Shown here: positions 15,688-24,546 of the stretch, one piece after another | Layout of the letters: every line of letters begins with the position of its first letter | How positions within the stretch are numbered: the first letter of the stretch is position 1 | From: Pseudomonas mucoides | Lineage (GTDB): Bacteria > Pseudomonadota > Gammaproteobacteria > Pseudomonadales > Pseudomonadaceae | Reading direction: 5' to 3' | DNA: 64,000 bases | Assembly: GCF_015461845.1 (NCBI RefSeq) | Contig: NZ_JACOPW010000004.1 | Coordinates: 124,001-188,000 of the forward strand | Notes under the pieces: model-generated | The model's database searches: none | Told to the model about the DNA's origin: nothing | What the model saw: only the letters and a program-made list of their open reading frames with translations | Made by a program: the position numbers and the translations under genes

Positions 15688-17739
15688 TTGAAGCTGGAAC
15701 TCAAGAACAGCTTGTCGGTGAAGTTGCTCCGGGTCGTGCTCCTGTCGGCATTGATCGTCGGCGTGGTCTTGAGCTGTGCGCAAATCGTTTTCGACGCCTA
15801 CAAGACACGCCAGGCCGTAGCCAACGATGCCGAACGCATCCTCGACATGTTCCGCGACCCCTCTACCCAGGCCGTCTACAGCCTGGACCGGGAAATGGGC
15901 ATGCAAGTGATCGAAGGCCTGTTCCAGGACGACGCCGTGCGCCAGGCCTCCATCGGCCATCCCAACGAAGCCATGCTCGCGCAAAAAACCCGCGAATTGC
16001 AGCATTCCCACAGCCGCTGGCTGACCGACCTGATCCTCGGCAAGGAACGCACTTTCACCACCCAACTGGTCGGTCGCGGCCCATATAGCGAGTATTACGG
16101 CGACCTGAGCATCACCCTCGACACCGCCACCTACGGCCAAGGGTTCATCATCAGCTCGGTGATCATCTTCATTTCCGGCGTGTTGCGCGCCATGGCCATG
16201 GGCCTGGTGCTGTACCTGGTCTATCACTGGCTGCTGACCAAACCGCTGTCGCGAATTATCGAGCACCTGACCGAAATCAACCCGGATCGCCCCAGCGAAC
16301 ACAAGATTCCGCAACTCAAGGGCCACGAAAAGAACGAACTGGGCATCTGGATCAACACCGCCAACCAGCTGCTCGAATCCATCGAACGCAACACCCACCT
16401 GCGCCACGAAGCAGAAAACAGCCTGTTGCGCATGGCCCAGTACGACTTCCTCACCGGCCTGCCCAACCGCCAGCAATTGCAGCAACAACTGGACAAGATC
16501 CTGGTCGACGCCGGCAAATTGCAGCGTCGGGTCGCGGTATTGGTGGTGGGCCTGGACGATTTCAAAGGCATCAACGAACAGTTCAGCTACCAGACCGGCG
16601 ACCAATTGCTGCTGGCGTTGGCTGACCGGCTGCGCGCTCACAGCGGTCGCCTCGGCGCCCTCGCCCGTTTGGGTGGTGACCAGTTCGCCCTGGTCCAGGC
16701 CGATATCGAACAACCCTATGAAGCCGCCGAATTGGCGCAAAGCATCCTCGATGATCTGGAAGCGGCGTTTGCCCTCGACCATCAGGAAATCCGCCTGCGC
16801 GCGACCATCGGCATCACTCTGTTCCCCGAGGACGGTGACAGCACCGAGAAGCTGCTGCAAAAAGCCGAGCAGACCATGACCCTGGCCAAGACCCGCTCGC
16901 GCAACCGCTATCAGTTCTACATCGCCAGCGTCGACACCGAGATGCGCCGCCGTCGCGAACTGGAAAAAGACCTGCGCGATGCGCTGGCCCGCGATCAGTT
17001 CTACCTCGTCTACCAACCACAAATCAGCTACCGCGACCACCGGGTGGTGGGCGTCGAGGCGTTGATTCGCTGGCAGCATCCCGAGCATGGCTTGGTGCCG
17101 CCGGACCTTTTCATCCCCTTGGCCGAGCAGAACGGCACCATCATTGCCATCGGCGAATGGGTGCTGGATCAGGCCTGCAAACAATTGCGCGACTGGCACG
17201 ATCAGGGCTTCCCCGACCTGCGCATGGCGGTGAACCTGTCTACCGTGCAACTGCACCACGCAGAGTTGCCACGCGTGGTGAACAACCTGCTGCAAATGTA
17301 CCGCTTGCCACCGCGCAGCCTGGAACTGGAAGTGACCGAAACCGGCCTGATGGAAGACATCAGCACCGCCGCCCAGCACCTGCTGAGCCTGCGTCGCTCC
17401 GGCGCATTGATCGCCATTGATGACTTCGGCACCGGCTATTCATCACTGAGCTATCTGAAAAGCCTGCCGCTGGACAAGATCAAGATCGACAAGAGCTTCG
17501 TGCAGGACCTGCTCGATGACGACGACGATGCCACCATCGTTCGCGCGATCATCCAGCTGGGCAAGAGCTTGGGCATGCAGGTCATTGCCGAAGGCGTGGA
17601 GACCGCCGAGCAAGAAGCCTACATCATCTCCGAAGGCTGCCACGAAGGTCAGGGCTATCACTACAGCAAGCCACTGCCGGCCCGTGAATTGAGCGCCTAC
17701 CTGAAACAGGCCCAGCGCAGCAACGCGGCTATTTTGTAG
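15688..17739 (+). CDS. bifA: BifA, c-di-GMP phosphodiesterase with degenerate GGDEF
   Basis: 683 residues, inner membrane. TM1 is at about 12-34 and TM2 at about 153-180, with a periplasmic loop between; then a HAMP-like linker, a GGDEF domain and an EAL domain. The GGDEF signature is GGDQF (329-333), predicted inactive as a cyclase. The EAL domain is intact (E457-A-L, DDFGTGYSS), so the enzyme should hydrolyse c-di-GMP and promote swarming over biofilm formation, as shown for P. aeruginosa BifA, which has the same GGDQF. The TTG start follows AAGGA and yields the MKLELKNSLSVKLLR N-terminus of the family. Confidence 0.92.
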   Translation: MKLELKNSLSVKLLRVVLLSALIVGVVLSCAQIVFDAYKTRQAVANDAERILDMFRDPSTQAVYSLDREMGMQVIEGLFQDDAVRQASIGHPNEAMLAQKTRELQHSHSRWLTDLILGKERTFTTQLVGRGPYSEYYGDLSITLDTATYGQGFIISSVIIFISGVLRAMAMGLVLYLVYHWLLTKPLSRIIEHLTEINPDRPSEHKIPQLKGHEKNELGIWINTANQLLESIERNTHLRHEAENSLLRMAQYDFLTGLPNRQQLQQQLDKILVDAGKLQRRVAVLVVGLDDFKGINEQFSYQTGDQLLLALADRLRAHSGRLGALARLGGDQFALVQADIEQPYEAAELAQSILDDLEAAFALDHQEIRLRATIGITLFPEDGDSTEKLLQKAEQTMTLAKTRSRNRYQFYIASVDTEMRRRRELEKDLRDALARDQFYLVYQPQISYRDHRVVGVEALIRWQHPEHGLVPPDLFIPLAEQNGTIIAIGEWVLDQACKQLRDWHDQGFPDLRMAVNLSTVQLHHAELPRVVNNLLQMYRLPPRSLELEVTETGLMEDISTAAQHLLSLRRSGALIAIDDFGTGYSSLSYLKSLPLDKIKIDKSFVQDLLDDDDDATIVRAIIQLGKSLGMQVIAEGVETAEQEAYIISEGCHEGQGYHYSKPLPARELSAYLKQAQRSNAAIL

Positions 17740-17750
17740 GCCTGCGAAAG

Positions 17751-17828
17751 ACGCAGCCTCGTTTCACTCGACAGCTCCCACAGACACACGTGGTCCTGTA
17801 GCAACTGTCGAGTGAAACGAGGCTGCGT
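17751..17828. repeat. Perfect 24-bp inverted repeat after bifA
   Basis: Arms 17751-17774 and 17805-17828 are perfect inverted copies (ACGCAGCCTCGTTTCACTCG and on). The outer ACGCAGCCTCG is shared with the element at 39047-39147. It may also end bifA transcription. Confidence 0.8.
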
Positions 17829-17889
17829 TTATTTTTGATCCCCACCCCTGTGCGAATAAGAAATATTTCCACCTGCACTCTTTACACAT

Positions 17890-17908
17890 AATGCGAAAGA
17901 TTTGCATT
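17890..17908 (+). promoter_or_regulatory. Candidate Fur box before icmP
   Basis: AATGCGAAAGATTTGCATT has 9-1-9 dyad symmetry and resembles pseudomonad Fur sites. It sits within a larger palindrome (CATAATGC ... GCATTATG, 17887-17911), 60-80 bases before the start codon. Inferred from pattern only. Confidence 0.55.
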
Positions 17909-17968
17909 ATGTCGCAGTTTTGCGCGCGTGAAGCGCCCTTCCACCCCTCTCGAAGCAGGATGTTCGCC

Positions 17969-19306
17969 ATGATTCGTATGCCTCTGGCTACCGCCAGTCT
18001 GTTGGCCATCGCTATTTCCCTCGCCGGTTGTGGCGAAGGCAAGGACAAGACCGCCGCCGCGCCAGCGCCGACTCCGGCCGCCAGCACCGTTGCTGCGCCA
18101 GCTGCTGCCAGCAAAGTCGATGAAGCTGCCGCCAAAGCCGTTGTCGCGCATTACGCCGACATCGTCTTCGCCGTTTACAGCGATGCCGAATCCACCGCGA
18201 AAACCCTGCAAACCGCCGTCGACGCTTTCCTCGCCAAGCCGGACGCCGACACCCTCAAAGCCGCCAAGGCTGCCTGGGTCGCGGCCCGCGTTCCTTACTT
18301 GCAGAGCGAAGTGTTCCGCTTCGGAAACACCATCATCGACGATTGGGAAGGTCAGGTTAACGCCTGGCCACTGGACGAAGGCCTGATCGACTACGTCGAC
18401 AAATCCTACGAACACGCACTGGGTAACCCGGGCGCCACCGCCAACATCATCGCCAACACTGAAGTCCAGGTCGGCGAAGACAAGGTTGACGTGAAAGACA
18501 TTACCCCGGAAAAACTCGCCAGCCTGAACGAGCTGGGCGGTTCCGAGGCCAACGTTGCGACGGGCTACCACGCCATCGAATTCCTGCTGTGGGGCCAGGA
18601 CCTGAACGGCACCGGCCCAGGCGCGGGCAACCGCCCGGCTTCCGACTACCTGGAAGGCAAAGGCGCGACTGGCGGTCACAACGATCGTCGCCGCGCTTAC
18701 CTGAAGTCCGTGACCCAACTGCTGGTCAGCGACCTGGAAGAAATGGTCGGTAACTGGAAGCCGAACGTGGCTGACAACTACCGCGCCACCCTGGAAGCCG
18801 AACCGGTGGATACCGGCCTGCGCAAAATGCTGTTCGGCATGGGCAGCCTGTCCCTTGGTGAACTGGCGGGCGAGCGCATGAAGGTGTCCCTGGAAGCCAA
18901 CTCTCCAGAAGACGAACAGGATTGCTTCAGCGACAACACCCACAATTCGCACTTCTACGATGCCAAAGGCATTCGTAACGTGTACCTGGGCGAATACACC
19001 CGCGTCGACGGCACCAAAATGACCGGCGCCAGCCTGTCGTCCCTGGTGGCCAAGGCCGACCCGGCTGCCGACACCGCGCTGAAAGCTGATCTGGCCGCTA
19101 CCGAAGCCAAGATCCAGGTCATGGTTGACCACGCCAACAAGGGTGAGCATTACGACCAGTTGATCGCCGCCGGCAACACAGCGGGCAATCAGATCGTCCG
19201 TGACGCCATCGCTTCGCTGGTCAAGCAGACCGGTTCGATCGAAGCCGCCGCTGGCAAACTGGGTATCAGCGACCTGAACCCGGACAACGCTGATCACGAG
19301 TTCTGA
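17969..19306 (+). CDS. icmP: Imelysin-family lipoprotein (IcmP, M75)
   Basis: 445 residues from ATG at 17969, which has GCAGGA eight bases upstream. A lipobox LAG-C21 follows the signal peptide, then an Ala/Pro-rich linker and the imelysin domain. The GxHxxE motif is intact (G199-Y-H201-A-I-E204). The P. aeruginosa homologue was described as an insulin-cleaving metalloprotease, but structural work on the family points to periplasmic iron-related binding, as for EfeO. It heads a conserved group with a di-haem oxidoreductase, a second imelysin and a DUF1513 protein, and has a possible Fur box upstream. Confidence 0.87.
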   Translation: MIRMPLATASLLAIAISLAGCGEGKDKTAAAPAPTPAASTVAAPAAASKVDEAAAKAVVAHYADIVFAVYSDAESTAKTLQTAVDAFLAKPDADTLKAAKAAWVAARVPYLQSEVFRFGNTIIDDWEGQVNAWPLDEGLIDYVDKSYEHALGNPGATANIIANTEVQVGEDKVDVKDITPEKLASLNELGGSEANVATGYHAIEFLLWGQDLNGTGPGAGNRPASDYLEGKGATGGHNDRRRAYLKSVTQLLVSDLEEMVGNWKPNVADNYRATLEAEPVDTGLRKMLFGMGSLSLGELAGERMKVSLEANSPEDEQDCFSDNTHNSHFYDAKGIRNVYLGEYTRVDGTKMTGASLSSLVAKADPAADTALKADLAATEAKIQVMVDHANKGEHYDQLIAAGNTAGNQIVRDAIASLVKQTGSIEAAAGKLGISDLNPDNADHEF

Positions 19307-19325
19307 TCAACGCTGGCCAAACAAG

Positions 19326-19351
19326 AAGGCGACCTTAGGGTCGCCCTTTTT
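19326..19351 (+). terminator. Terminator after icmP
   Basis: Stem GGCGACC/GGTCGCC (19328-19334, 19339-19345) with loop TTAG, followed by CTTTTTA. It separates icmP from the rest of the group, so downstream genes may need read-through or their own promoter. Confidence 0.75.
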
Positions 19352-19383
19352 ACGCCTGTTTTTTGGGTGATGCTGATGGCCTC

Positions 19384-19450
19384 ATCGCGGGCAAGCCACG
19401 CTCCCGCAGGTTCGGTGCAAAACCCTGTGGGAGCGTGGCTTGCCCGCGAT
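19384..19450. repeat. REPIN, ATCGCGGGCAAGCCACGCTC class
   Basis: 27-bp arms at 19384-19410 and 19424-19450 are inverted copies with one mismatch. A single unit of the same class is near 34471. Confidence 0.8.
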
Positions 19451-19573
19451 GGCCGCGACTCGGTCTCAAGTCAAACCTTGCCCCACATCAAGTAAACGAT
19501 AATTCCTCTTATTCAAACTCCCGTGCCCTGTTAGACTTTGCGCCCTTGTTTTGCTCGTCTCGCAGGATGTCTG

Positions 19574-21001
19574 ATGCCCCCGCTGCTGCTTCGCTTGTCC
19601 GCACTGTTAATGGCCCTGGGCCTGAGTGCCTGCGATGACGCCCCGCGTTTTACCAAGGCCGAACCCGGTGAAGCCCGGTCCGGTGGCAGCGCGACCGTGC
19701 GCAAGACCGATCAGAACTCGTTTTCCCTGCCGTCCGCCAACCTGCCGCCATCACGGCGTGTGGACTTCAGCGTCGGCAACAGTTTCTTCCGCAGCCCGTG
19801 GGTCATCGCGCCGTCGACCACCACTGCTCGCGACGGCCTCGGCCCCCTGTTCAACACCAACGCCTGCCAGGGCTGCCACATCAAGGACGGGCGCGGCCAT
19901 CCGCCACCGCCCGACGCGCCAAATGCGGTGTCGATGCTGGTGCGCCTGTCGATCCCCAACGCACCGGCCTATGCCAAGGTTATCGAGCAGCTCGGCGTGG
20001 TGCCGGAGCCGGTCTATGGCGGTCAGTTCCAGGACATGGCCGTGCCCGGTGTTGCACCGGAAGGCAAGGTGCGCGTCGATTACACGCCCGTTGCGGTGCG
20101 ATTCAAGGACGGCACCGAAGTCGAACTGCGCAAACCGAGCCTGAACATCACACAATTGGGTTACGGCCCGATGCACCCCGACACGCGGTTCTCGGCGCGC
20201 GTCGCCCCGCCGATGATTGGCCTGGGTTTGCTTGAAGCAATCCCCGACGAGGCGATCCTGGCCAATGCCGAAGCGCAGGCGAAGGACAAAAACGGCATCG
20301 CCGGACGCCCGAACCGGGTCTGGGATGACGCCCAGCAGAAAACCGTCCTCGGCCGATTTGGCTGGAAAGCCGGGCAACCGAATCTCAATCAACAGAATGT
20401 GCATGCGTTTTCCGGCGACATGGGCCTCACTACCAGCCTGAGACCGTTTGACGACTGCACCGACGCGCAAACCGCCTGCAAACAGGCACCCAATGGCACC
20501 GGCCCTGACGGCGAGCCAGAAGTCAGCGACAACATCCTGCGCCTGGTGTTGTTCTACAGCCGAAACCTTGCCGTACCGGCCCGCCGCGATGTCAGCGCGC
20601 CCGAAGTGCTGGCCGGCAAAAACCTGTTTTTCCAGGCCGGATGCCAATCCTGCCACACGCCGAAATACACCACCGCCGCCAACGCCGCCGAACCGGAACT
20701 GGCCAATCAAGTGATTCGCCCGTACAGCGATCTGCTGCTGCATGACATGGGCGACGGCCTCGCCGACAACCGCACCGAATTCCAGGCCAGTGGCCGCGAC
20801 TGGCGCACCCCGCCATTGTGGGGCATCGGCCTGACGCAAGCGGTCAGTGGCCACACCCAGTTTTTGCATGATGGCCGCGCGCGCAATTTGCTCGAAGCCG
20901 TGCTCTGGCATGGCGGCGAAGCGACGGCTGCGCAGCAACAGGTTTTGTCTTTCAATGCCGAGCAGCGCGCTGCGTTGCTGGCATTTTTGAACTCACTTTA
21001 A
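19574..21001 (+). CDS. Di-haem oxidoreductase (DUF1111/DHOR) lipoprotein
   Basis: 475 residues. ATG at 19574 follows AGGA; the signal peptide ends in the lipobox LSAC. Two haem c attachment sites are visible: CQGCH (98-102) and CQSCH (357-361). The family is related to di-haem cytochrome c peroxidases and is often called putative thiol oxidoreductase. Between two imelysin genes it plausibly handles electron transfer during periplasmic iron processing; no reaction has been settled that I know of. Confidence 0.85.
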   Translation: MPPLLLRLSALLMALGLSACDDAPRFTKAEPGEARSGGSATVRKTDQNSFSLPSANLPPSRRVDFSVGNSFFRSPWVIAPSTTTARDGLGPLFNTNACQGCHIKDGRGHPPPPDAPNAVSMLVRLSIPNAPAYAKVIEQLGVVPEPVYGGQFQDMAVPGVAPEGKVRVDYTPVAVRFKDGTEVELRKPSLNITQLGYGPMHPDTRFSARVAPPMIGLGLLEAIPDEAILANAEAQAKDKNGIAGRPNRVWDDAQQKTVLGRFGWKAGQPNLNQQNVHAFSGDMGLTTSLRPFDDCTDAQTACKQAPNGTGPDGEPEVSDNILRLVLFYSRNLAVPARRDVSAPEVLAGKNLFFQAGCQSCHTPKYTTAANAAEPELANQVIRPYSDLLLHDMGDGLADNRTEFQASGRDWRTPPLWGIGLTQAVSGHTQFLHDGRARNLLEAVLWHGGEATAAQQQVLSFNAEQRAALLAFLNSL

Positions 21002-21028
21002 ACACTTATAAAACATCGGGAGCCCGAC

Positions 21029-22093
21029 ATGTTCCGCCCCAAATTGTTGTTCACCAGCCTTGCCGCACTCGCACTGGGCGCCTGCTCACCGCAGGACCCG
21101 CAAGCCGTGACGTCGGCCGCTATCGCCAAATCGGTGATCCTGCCGACCTACACCCGCTGGGTTGAAGCCGACCGCCAATTGGCCGCCAGCGCCCTGGCCT
21201 ACTGCGAAGGCAAGGAAAACCTCGACACCGCCCGCACCGACTTCCTGCACGCGCAGAAAGCCTGGGCCGAGCTGCAACCGCTGCTGATCGGGCCATTGGC
21301 CGAGGGCAACCGTTCGTGGCAGGTGCAGTTCTGGCCGGACAAGAAGAACCTGGTCGGCCGTCAGCTCGAGCAATTGGTCACCGCGCAGCCGCAGATCGAT
21401 GCCGCCGCCCTGGCCAAGTCCAGCGTGGTGGTTCAGGGCCTCTCGGCCTATGAATACATCCTGTTCGACAGCAAGCCGGACGTCGCCAACGACGCACAGA
21501 AAGCCAAGTATTGCCCGCTGCTGAAAGCCATCGGCGAACGTCAGAAACAACTGGCCGAAGAGATTCTGCAAAGTTGGAACAACACCGACGGCATGCTCGC
21601 GCAGATGAGCAAATTCCCGAATCAGCGCTACGCCGATTCCCACGAAGCCATCGCCGACTTGTTGCGTGTGCAAGTCACCGCCATCGATACCCTGAAGAAA
21701 AAACTCGGCACGCCAATGGGCCGCCAGAGCAAGGGCGTGCCGCAGCCGTTCCAGGCCGATGCATGGCGCAGCCAGTCGTCCCTGACCGGTCTCGAAGCCA
21801 GCCTCGCCGCGGCCAAAACCGTGTGGGAAGGCGTCGACAACAAAGGCCTGCGCGGTCTGTTGCCGAGTGATCAAAAGCCGTTGGCCGACAAGATCGATGC
21901 CGCCTACGCCGCCTCGCTGAAACTGTTCGCCAGCAACCAGCGTTCGCTGACCGAAATGCTCAACGACGATGCCGGGCGCCAGCAACTCAACGATCTCTAC
22001 GACAGCCTCAACGTTGTCCACCGCCTGCACGAAGGCGAACTGGCCAAGGCGCTGGGCATTCAACTGGGCTTCAACGCCAACGACGGTGACTGA
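21029..22093 (+). CDS. Second imelysin-family lipoprotein
   Basis: 354 residues. The signal peptide ends in LGAC (Cys19), then the imelysin fold: ILPTYTRWVEADRQLA, FLHAQKAWAELQPLLIGP and VVQGLSAYEYILF. The catalytic-style GxHxxE motif of icmP is changed here to G-L-S-A-Y-E, so the His is absent and the metal-binding mode must differ. It starts 28 bases after the di-haem gene and overlaps the next frame, so these three are surely one transcript. Confidence 0.85.
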   Translation: MFRPKLLFTSLAALALGACSPQDPQAVTSAAIAKSVILPTYTRWVEADRQLAASALAYCEGKENLDTARTDFLHAQKAWAELQPLLIGPLAEGNRSWQVQFWPDKKNLVGRQLEQLVTAQPQIDAAALAKSSVVVQGLSAYEYILFDSKPDVANDAQKAKYCPLLKAIGERQKQLAEEILQSWNNTDGMLAQMSKFPNQRYADSHEAIADLLRVQVTAIDTLKKKLGTPMGRQSKGVPQPFQADAWRSQSSLTGLEASLAAAKTVWEGVDNKGLRGLLPSDQKPLADKIDAAYAASLKLFASNQRSLTEMLNDDAGRQQLNDLYDSLNVVHRLHEGELAKALGIQLGFNANDGD

Positions 22094-22107
22094 TGAGGAC
22101 GAGTGCC

Positions 22108-23205
22108 ATGCTGCGACGTCAGGTTCTGACTTTAGGTAGCTTGCTGCTGGGAGCAGTGACACTGGGCGGCTGGACGCTGTTCAAGCAAAAGGACAAAAGC
22201 CCGCTGCTGCTGTCGGCGCGGGACGACACCGACGGCAAGCATTACGCCGTCGGTTATCGGCTGGACGGCACCCGGGTGTTTGCCACCCAGGTCGGCCAGC
22301 GTTGCCACGACATCATCAACCACCCGACGTTGCCGATAGCGCTGTTCGTGGCCCGTCGTCCGGGCACCGAGAGCTACCTGATCGACTTGCGTGACGGCAC
22401 GTTGCTGCAAACCGTGACGTCGCTGCCGAACCGGCATTTCTACGGGCACGCGGTGATTCACAAGAGCGGCGACTGGCTGTACGCGACCGAGAACGACACG
22501 TCCGATCCGGGCCGTGGCTTGCTCGGTGTGTATAAGTTCGAAGGTGAGCGGCTGGTGCACAGCGGCGAGATGTCCACCCATGGCATCGGCCCGCACCAGG
22601 TGTCGTGGATGCCCGATGGCGAAACCCTGGTGGTGGCCAACGGCGGCATTCGCACCGAGGCCGAAAGCCGGGTCGAGATGAACCTCAATGCCATGGAACC
22701 GAGCCTGGTGCTGATGCAACGCGACGGCACGCTATTGAGCAAGGAAACCCTCGCCCAGCAGATGAACAGCGTGCGGCATCTGGGGATCGCCAGCGACGGC
22801 ACCATCGTTGCCGGTCAGCAATTCATGGGGCCGTCCCATGAGTCGTCGGAGCTGCTGGCGATCAAGCGTCCTGGCCAGCCGTTCGCGGCATTTCCAGTGC
22901 CCGAGCATCAGTTGCAGGCGATGGGGCATTACACCGCCAGCGTCGCGGTGCACAGCGAACTGCGCCTGGTGGCGTTGACCGCGCCACGGGGCAACCGCTT
23001 TTTCATCTGGGACCTGGACAGCGGCGAAGTGCGCCTGGATGCGCCCCTGCCCGATTGCGCCGGGGTCGGCGCCGTGGCCGACGGGTTTGTCGTGACCTCG
23101 GGTCAGGGCCGCTGCCGGTATTACGATTGCCGTCAGACAACGCTGGTTGCAAAACCATTGGAGCTTCCGGCGGGGCTTTGGGATAACCACCTTCACCTCA
23201 TCTGA
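22108..23205 (+). CDS. DUF1513 beta-propeller protein, exported
   Basis: 365 residues from MLRRQVLTLGSLLLG, with GAGG eight bases upstream. An in-frame ATG at 22093 overlaps the stop of the preceding gene and is the alternative start. The twin arginine before a hydrophobic stretch suggests Tat export. The body has repeated strand motifs (HPTLPIALFVARRPG, HGIGPHQVSWMPDGETLVVANGG), as expected for the DUF1513 propeller family. It closes the imelysin/di-haem operon; function unknown. Confidence 0.8.
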   Translation: MLRRQVLTLGSLLLGAVTLGGWTLFKQKDKSPLLLSARDDTDGKHYAVGYRLDGTRVFATQVGQRCHDIINHPTLPIALFVARRPGTESYLIDLRDGTLLQTVTSLPNRHFYGHAVIHKSGDWLYATENDTSDPGRGLLGVYKFEGERLVHSGEMSTHGIGPHQVSWMPDGETLVVANGGIRTEAESRVEMNLNAMEPSLVLMQRDGTLLSKETLAQQMNSVRHLGIASDGTIVAGQQFMGPSHESSELLAIKRPGQPFAAFPVPEHQLQAMGHYTASVAVHSELRLVALTAPRGNRFFIWDLDSGEVRLDAPLPDCAGVGAVADGFVVTSGQGRCRYYDCRQTTLVAKPLELPAGLWDNHLHLI

Positions 23206-23213
23206 GCCCGTTT

Positions 23214-23247
23214 CCTGTGGCGAGGGAGCTTGCTCCCTCGCCACAGG
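23214..23247. repeat. REP hairpin after the DUF1513 gene
   Basis: 16-bp arms CCTGTGGCGAGGGAGC and GCTCCCTCGCCACAGG are separated by only TT. It is the TGTGGCGAGGGAGC REP class, also seen as a pair at 40320-40451. Confidence 0.8.
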
Positions 23248-23384
23248 TTATTCATCGTTCGTTAGTCCCCTTGAGTGACAGGCGCTCCAAGGCCTAGCCT
23301 GTAATTTCTTCCAGTTGGAATCACCCTGCGACTCAGATAATGTGCCCCACTGTCTCACCTGATTTTCTCCAAGGAACTGGAAAT

Positions 23385-24533
23385 ATGCTGCGTCGCCGCA
23401 TGCTGATCATGTTGGGTGTTGTTCTGCTGATCGTGCTGGTCCTGGCCGGTTATAAAGCCTTTTCCATCTACACGATGATTCAAGGCTTCTCCGCGCCAAA
23501 ACCGCCGATCAGTGTTGCCGTGGCCACCGCCACCGAACGGCCGTGGCAAGCCCGCCTGCCCACCGTTGGCACGCTCAAGGCGTTGCAGGGCGTGGACCTG
23601 AGCCTGGAGACCGACGGCACCGTCGTCGACTTGCAGTTCGAGTCAGGGCAGAAGGTCAAGGCCGGTCAACCGCTGCTGCAGCTCGACAGCGCCGTGGAAA
23701 GAGCCTTGCTGGAAACCGCGCTGGCCGACCTCGGACTGGCCCAGCTCGATTACGGTCGCGGCAGCCAGCTGGTCGGCAGCCAGGCGATTTCCAAAGGTGA
23801 ATTCGACCGACTGTCAGCGGTGCAGAAGAAGAGCAAGGCCACGGTCAATCAGCTCAGGGCCGCGCTCAGTAAAAAGAGCATCGCCGCGCCCTTCAGCGGG
23901 ACCATCGGCATTCGTCAGGTGGACGTCGGTGACTATGTCGCCACTGGCACCATGATTGCCACCCTGCAAGACCTCAGCAGCCTCTATGTAGACTTCTTCG
24001 TGCCCGAGCAGTCGATCCCGAAGATCGCCCTCGGCCAACCGGTGCAGGTCATTGTCGCGGCCTACCCGACGCGAACCTTCCCCGGCGCCATCAGTGCGAT
24101 CAACCCGAAAGTCGAAAACAGCACGCGCAACGTTCAGGTCCGCGCGACCCTGGCCAATCCTGACGGCACGTTGCTGCCGGGGATGTTCGCCAGCCTGCAA
24201 GTGTTGTTGCCCGACCCGCAGCCGCGCATCGTCGTGCCGGAAAGCGCGATCACCTACACGCTGTACGGCAACTCGATCTACGTCGTCGCGCAGAAAAAAG
24301 CCGAAGACGGCAGCCTGGAAAAAGACGACAAGGGCCAACCGATCCTGATCGCCGAACGCCGTTTCATCGAAACCGGTGAGCGTCGCGACGGGCTGGTGAT
24401 GATTACCAAAGGTGTGCAGAACGGCGAAAAAGTGGTCACGGCCGGCCAGATCAAACTGGACAACGGTGCGCACATCGCGATCAGCGACGACAAGACCCTA
24501 GCCGAGAAGAACAGTCAGCCGCGCGCGGACTGA
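23385..24533 (+). CDS. mexV: RND efflux membrane-fusion protein, MexV-like
   Basis: 382 residues from MLRRRMLIMLG after AAGGA. A single N-terminal membrane anchor is followed by the lipoyl half-motif VVDLQFESGQKVKAGQPLLQLDS, an alpha-hairpin and APFSGTIGIRQVDVGDYV (second half), then the beta-barrel domains. It links the inner-membrane pump to an outer-membrane channel. The symbol follows family plus gene order: icmP group then mexVW, as in P. aeruginosa PA4370-PA4375. No outer-membrane gene is present, consistent with MexVW borrowing OprM. Confidence 0.82.
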   Translation: MLRRRMLIMLGVVLLIVLVLAGYKAFSIYTMIQGFSAPKPPISVAVATATERPWQARLPTVGTLKALQGVDLSLETDGTVVDLQFESGQKVKAGQPLLQLDSAVERALLETALADLGLAQLDYGRGSQLVGSQAISKGEFDRLSAVQKKSKATVNQLRAALSKKSIAAPFSGTIGIRQVDVGDYVATGTMIATLQDLSSLYVDFFVPEQSIPKIALGQPVQVIVAAYPTRTFPGAISAINPKVENSTRNVQVRATLANPDGTLLPGMFASLQVLLPDPQPRIVVPESAITYTLYGNSIYVVAQKKAEDGSLEKDDKGQPILIAERRFIETGERRDGLVMITKGVQNGEKVVTAGQIKLDNGAHIAISDDKTLAEKNSQPRAD

Positions 24534-24546
24534 TCAAGGAATCCCC

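Noticed and set aside
15526..17379. Long open frame (617 codons) on the reverse strand across bifA
   Set aside because: It is the antisense of bifA; its composition follows from the GC-rich codon use of the sense gene and it has no recognisable domain.
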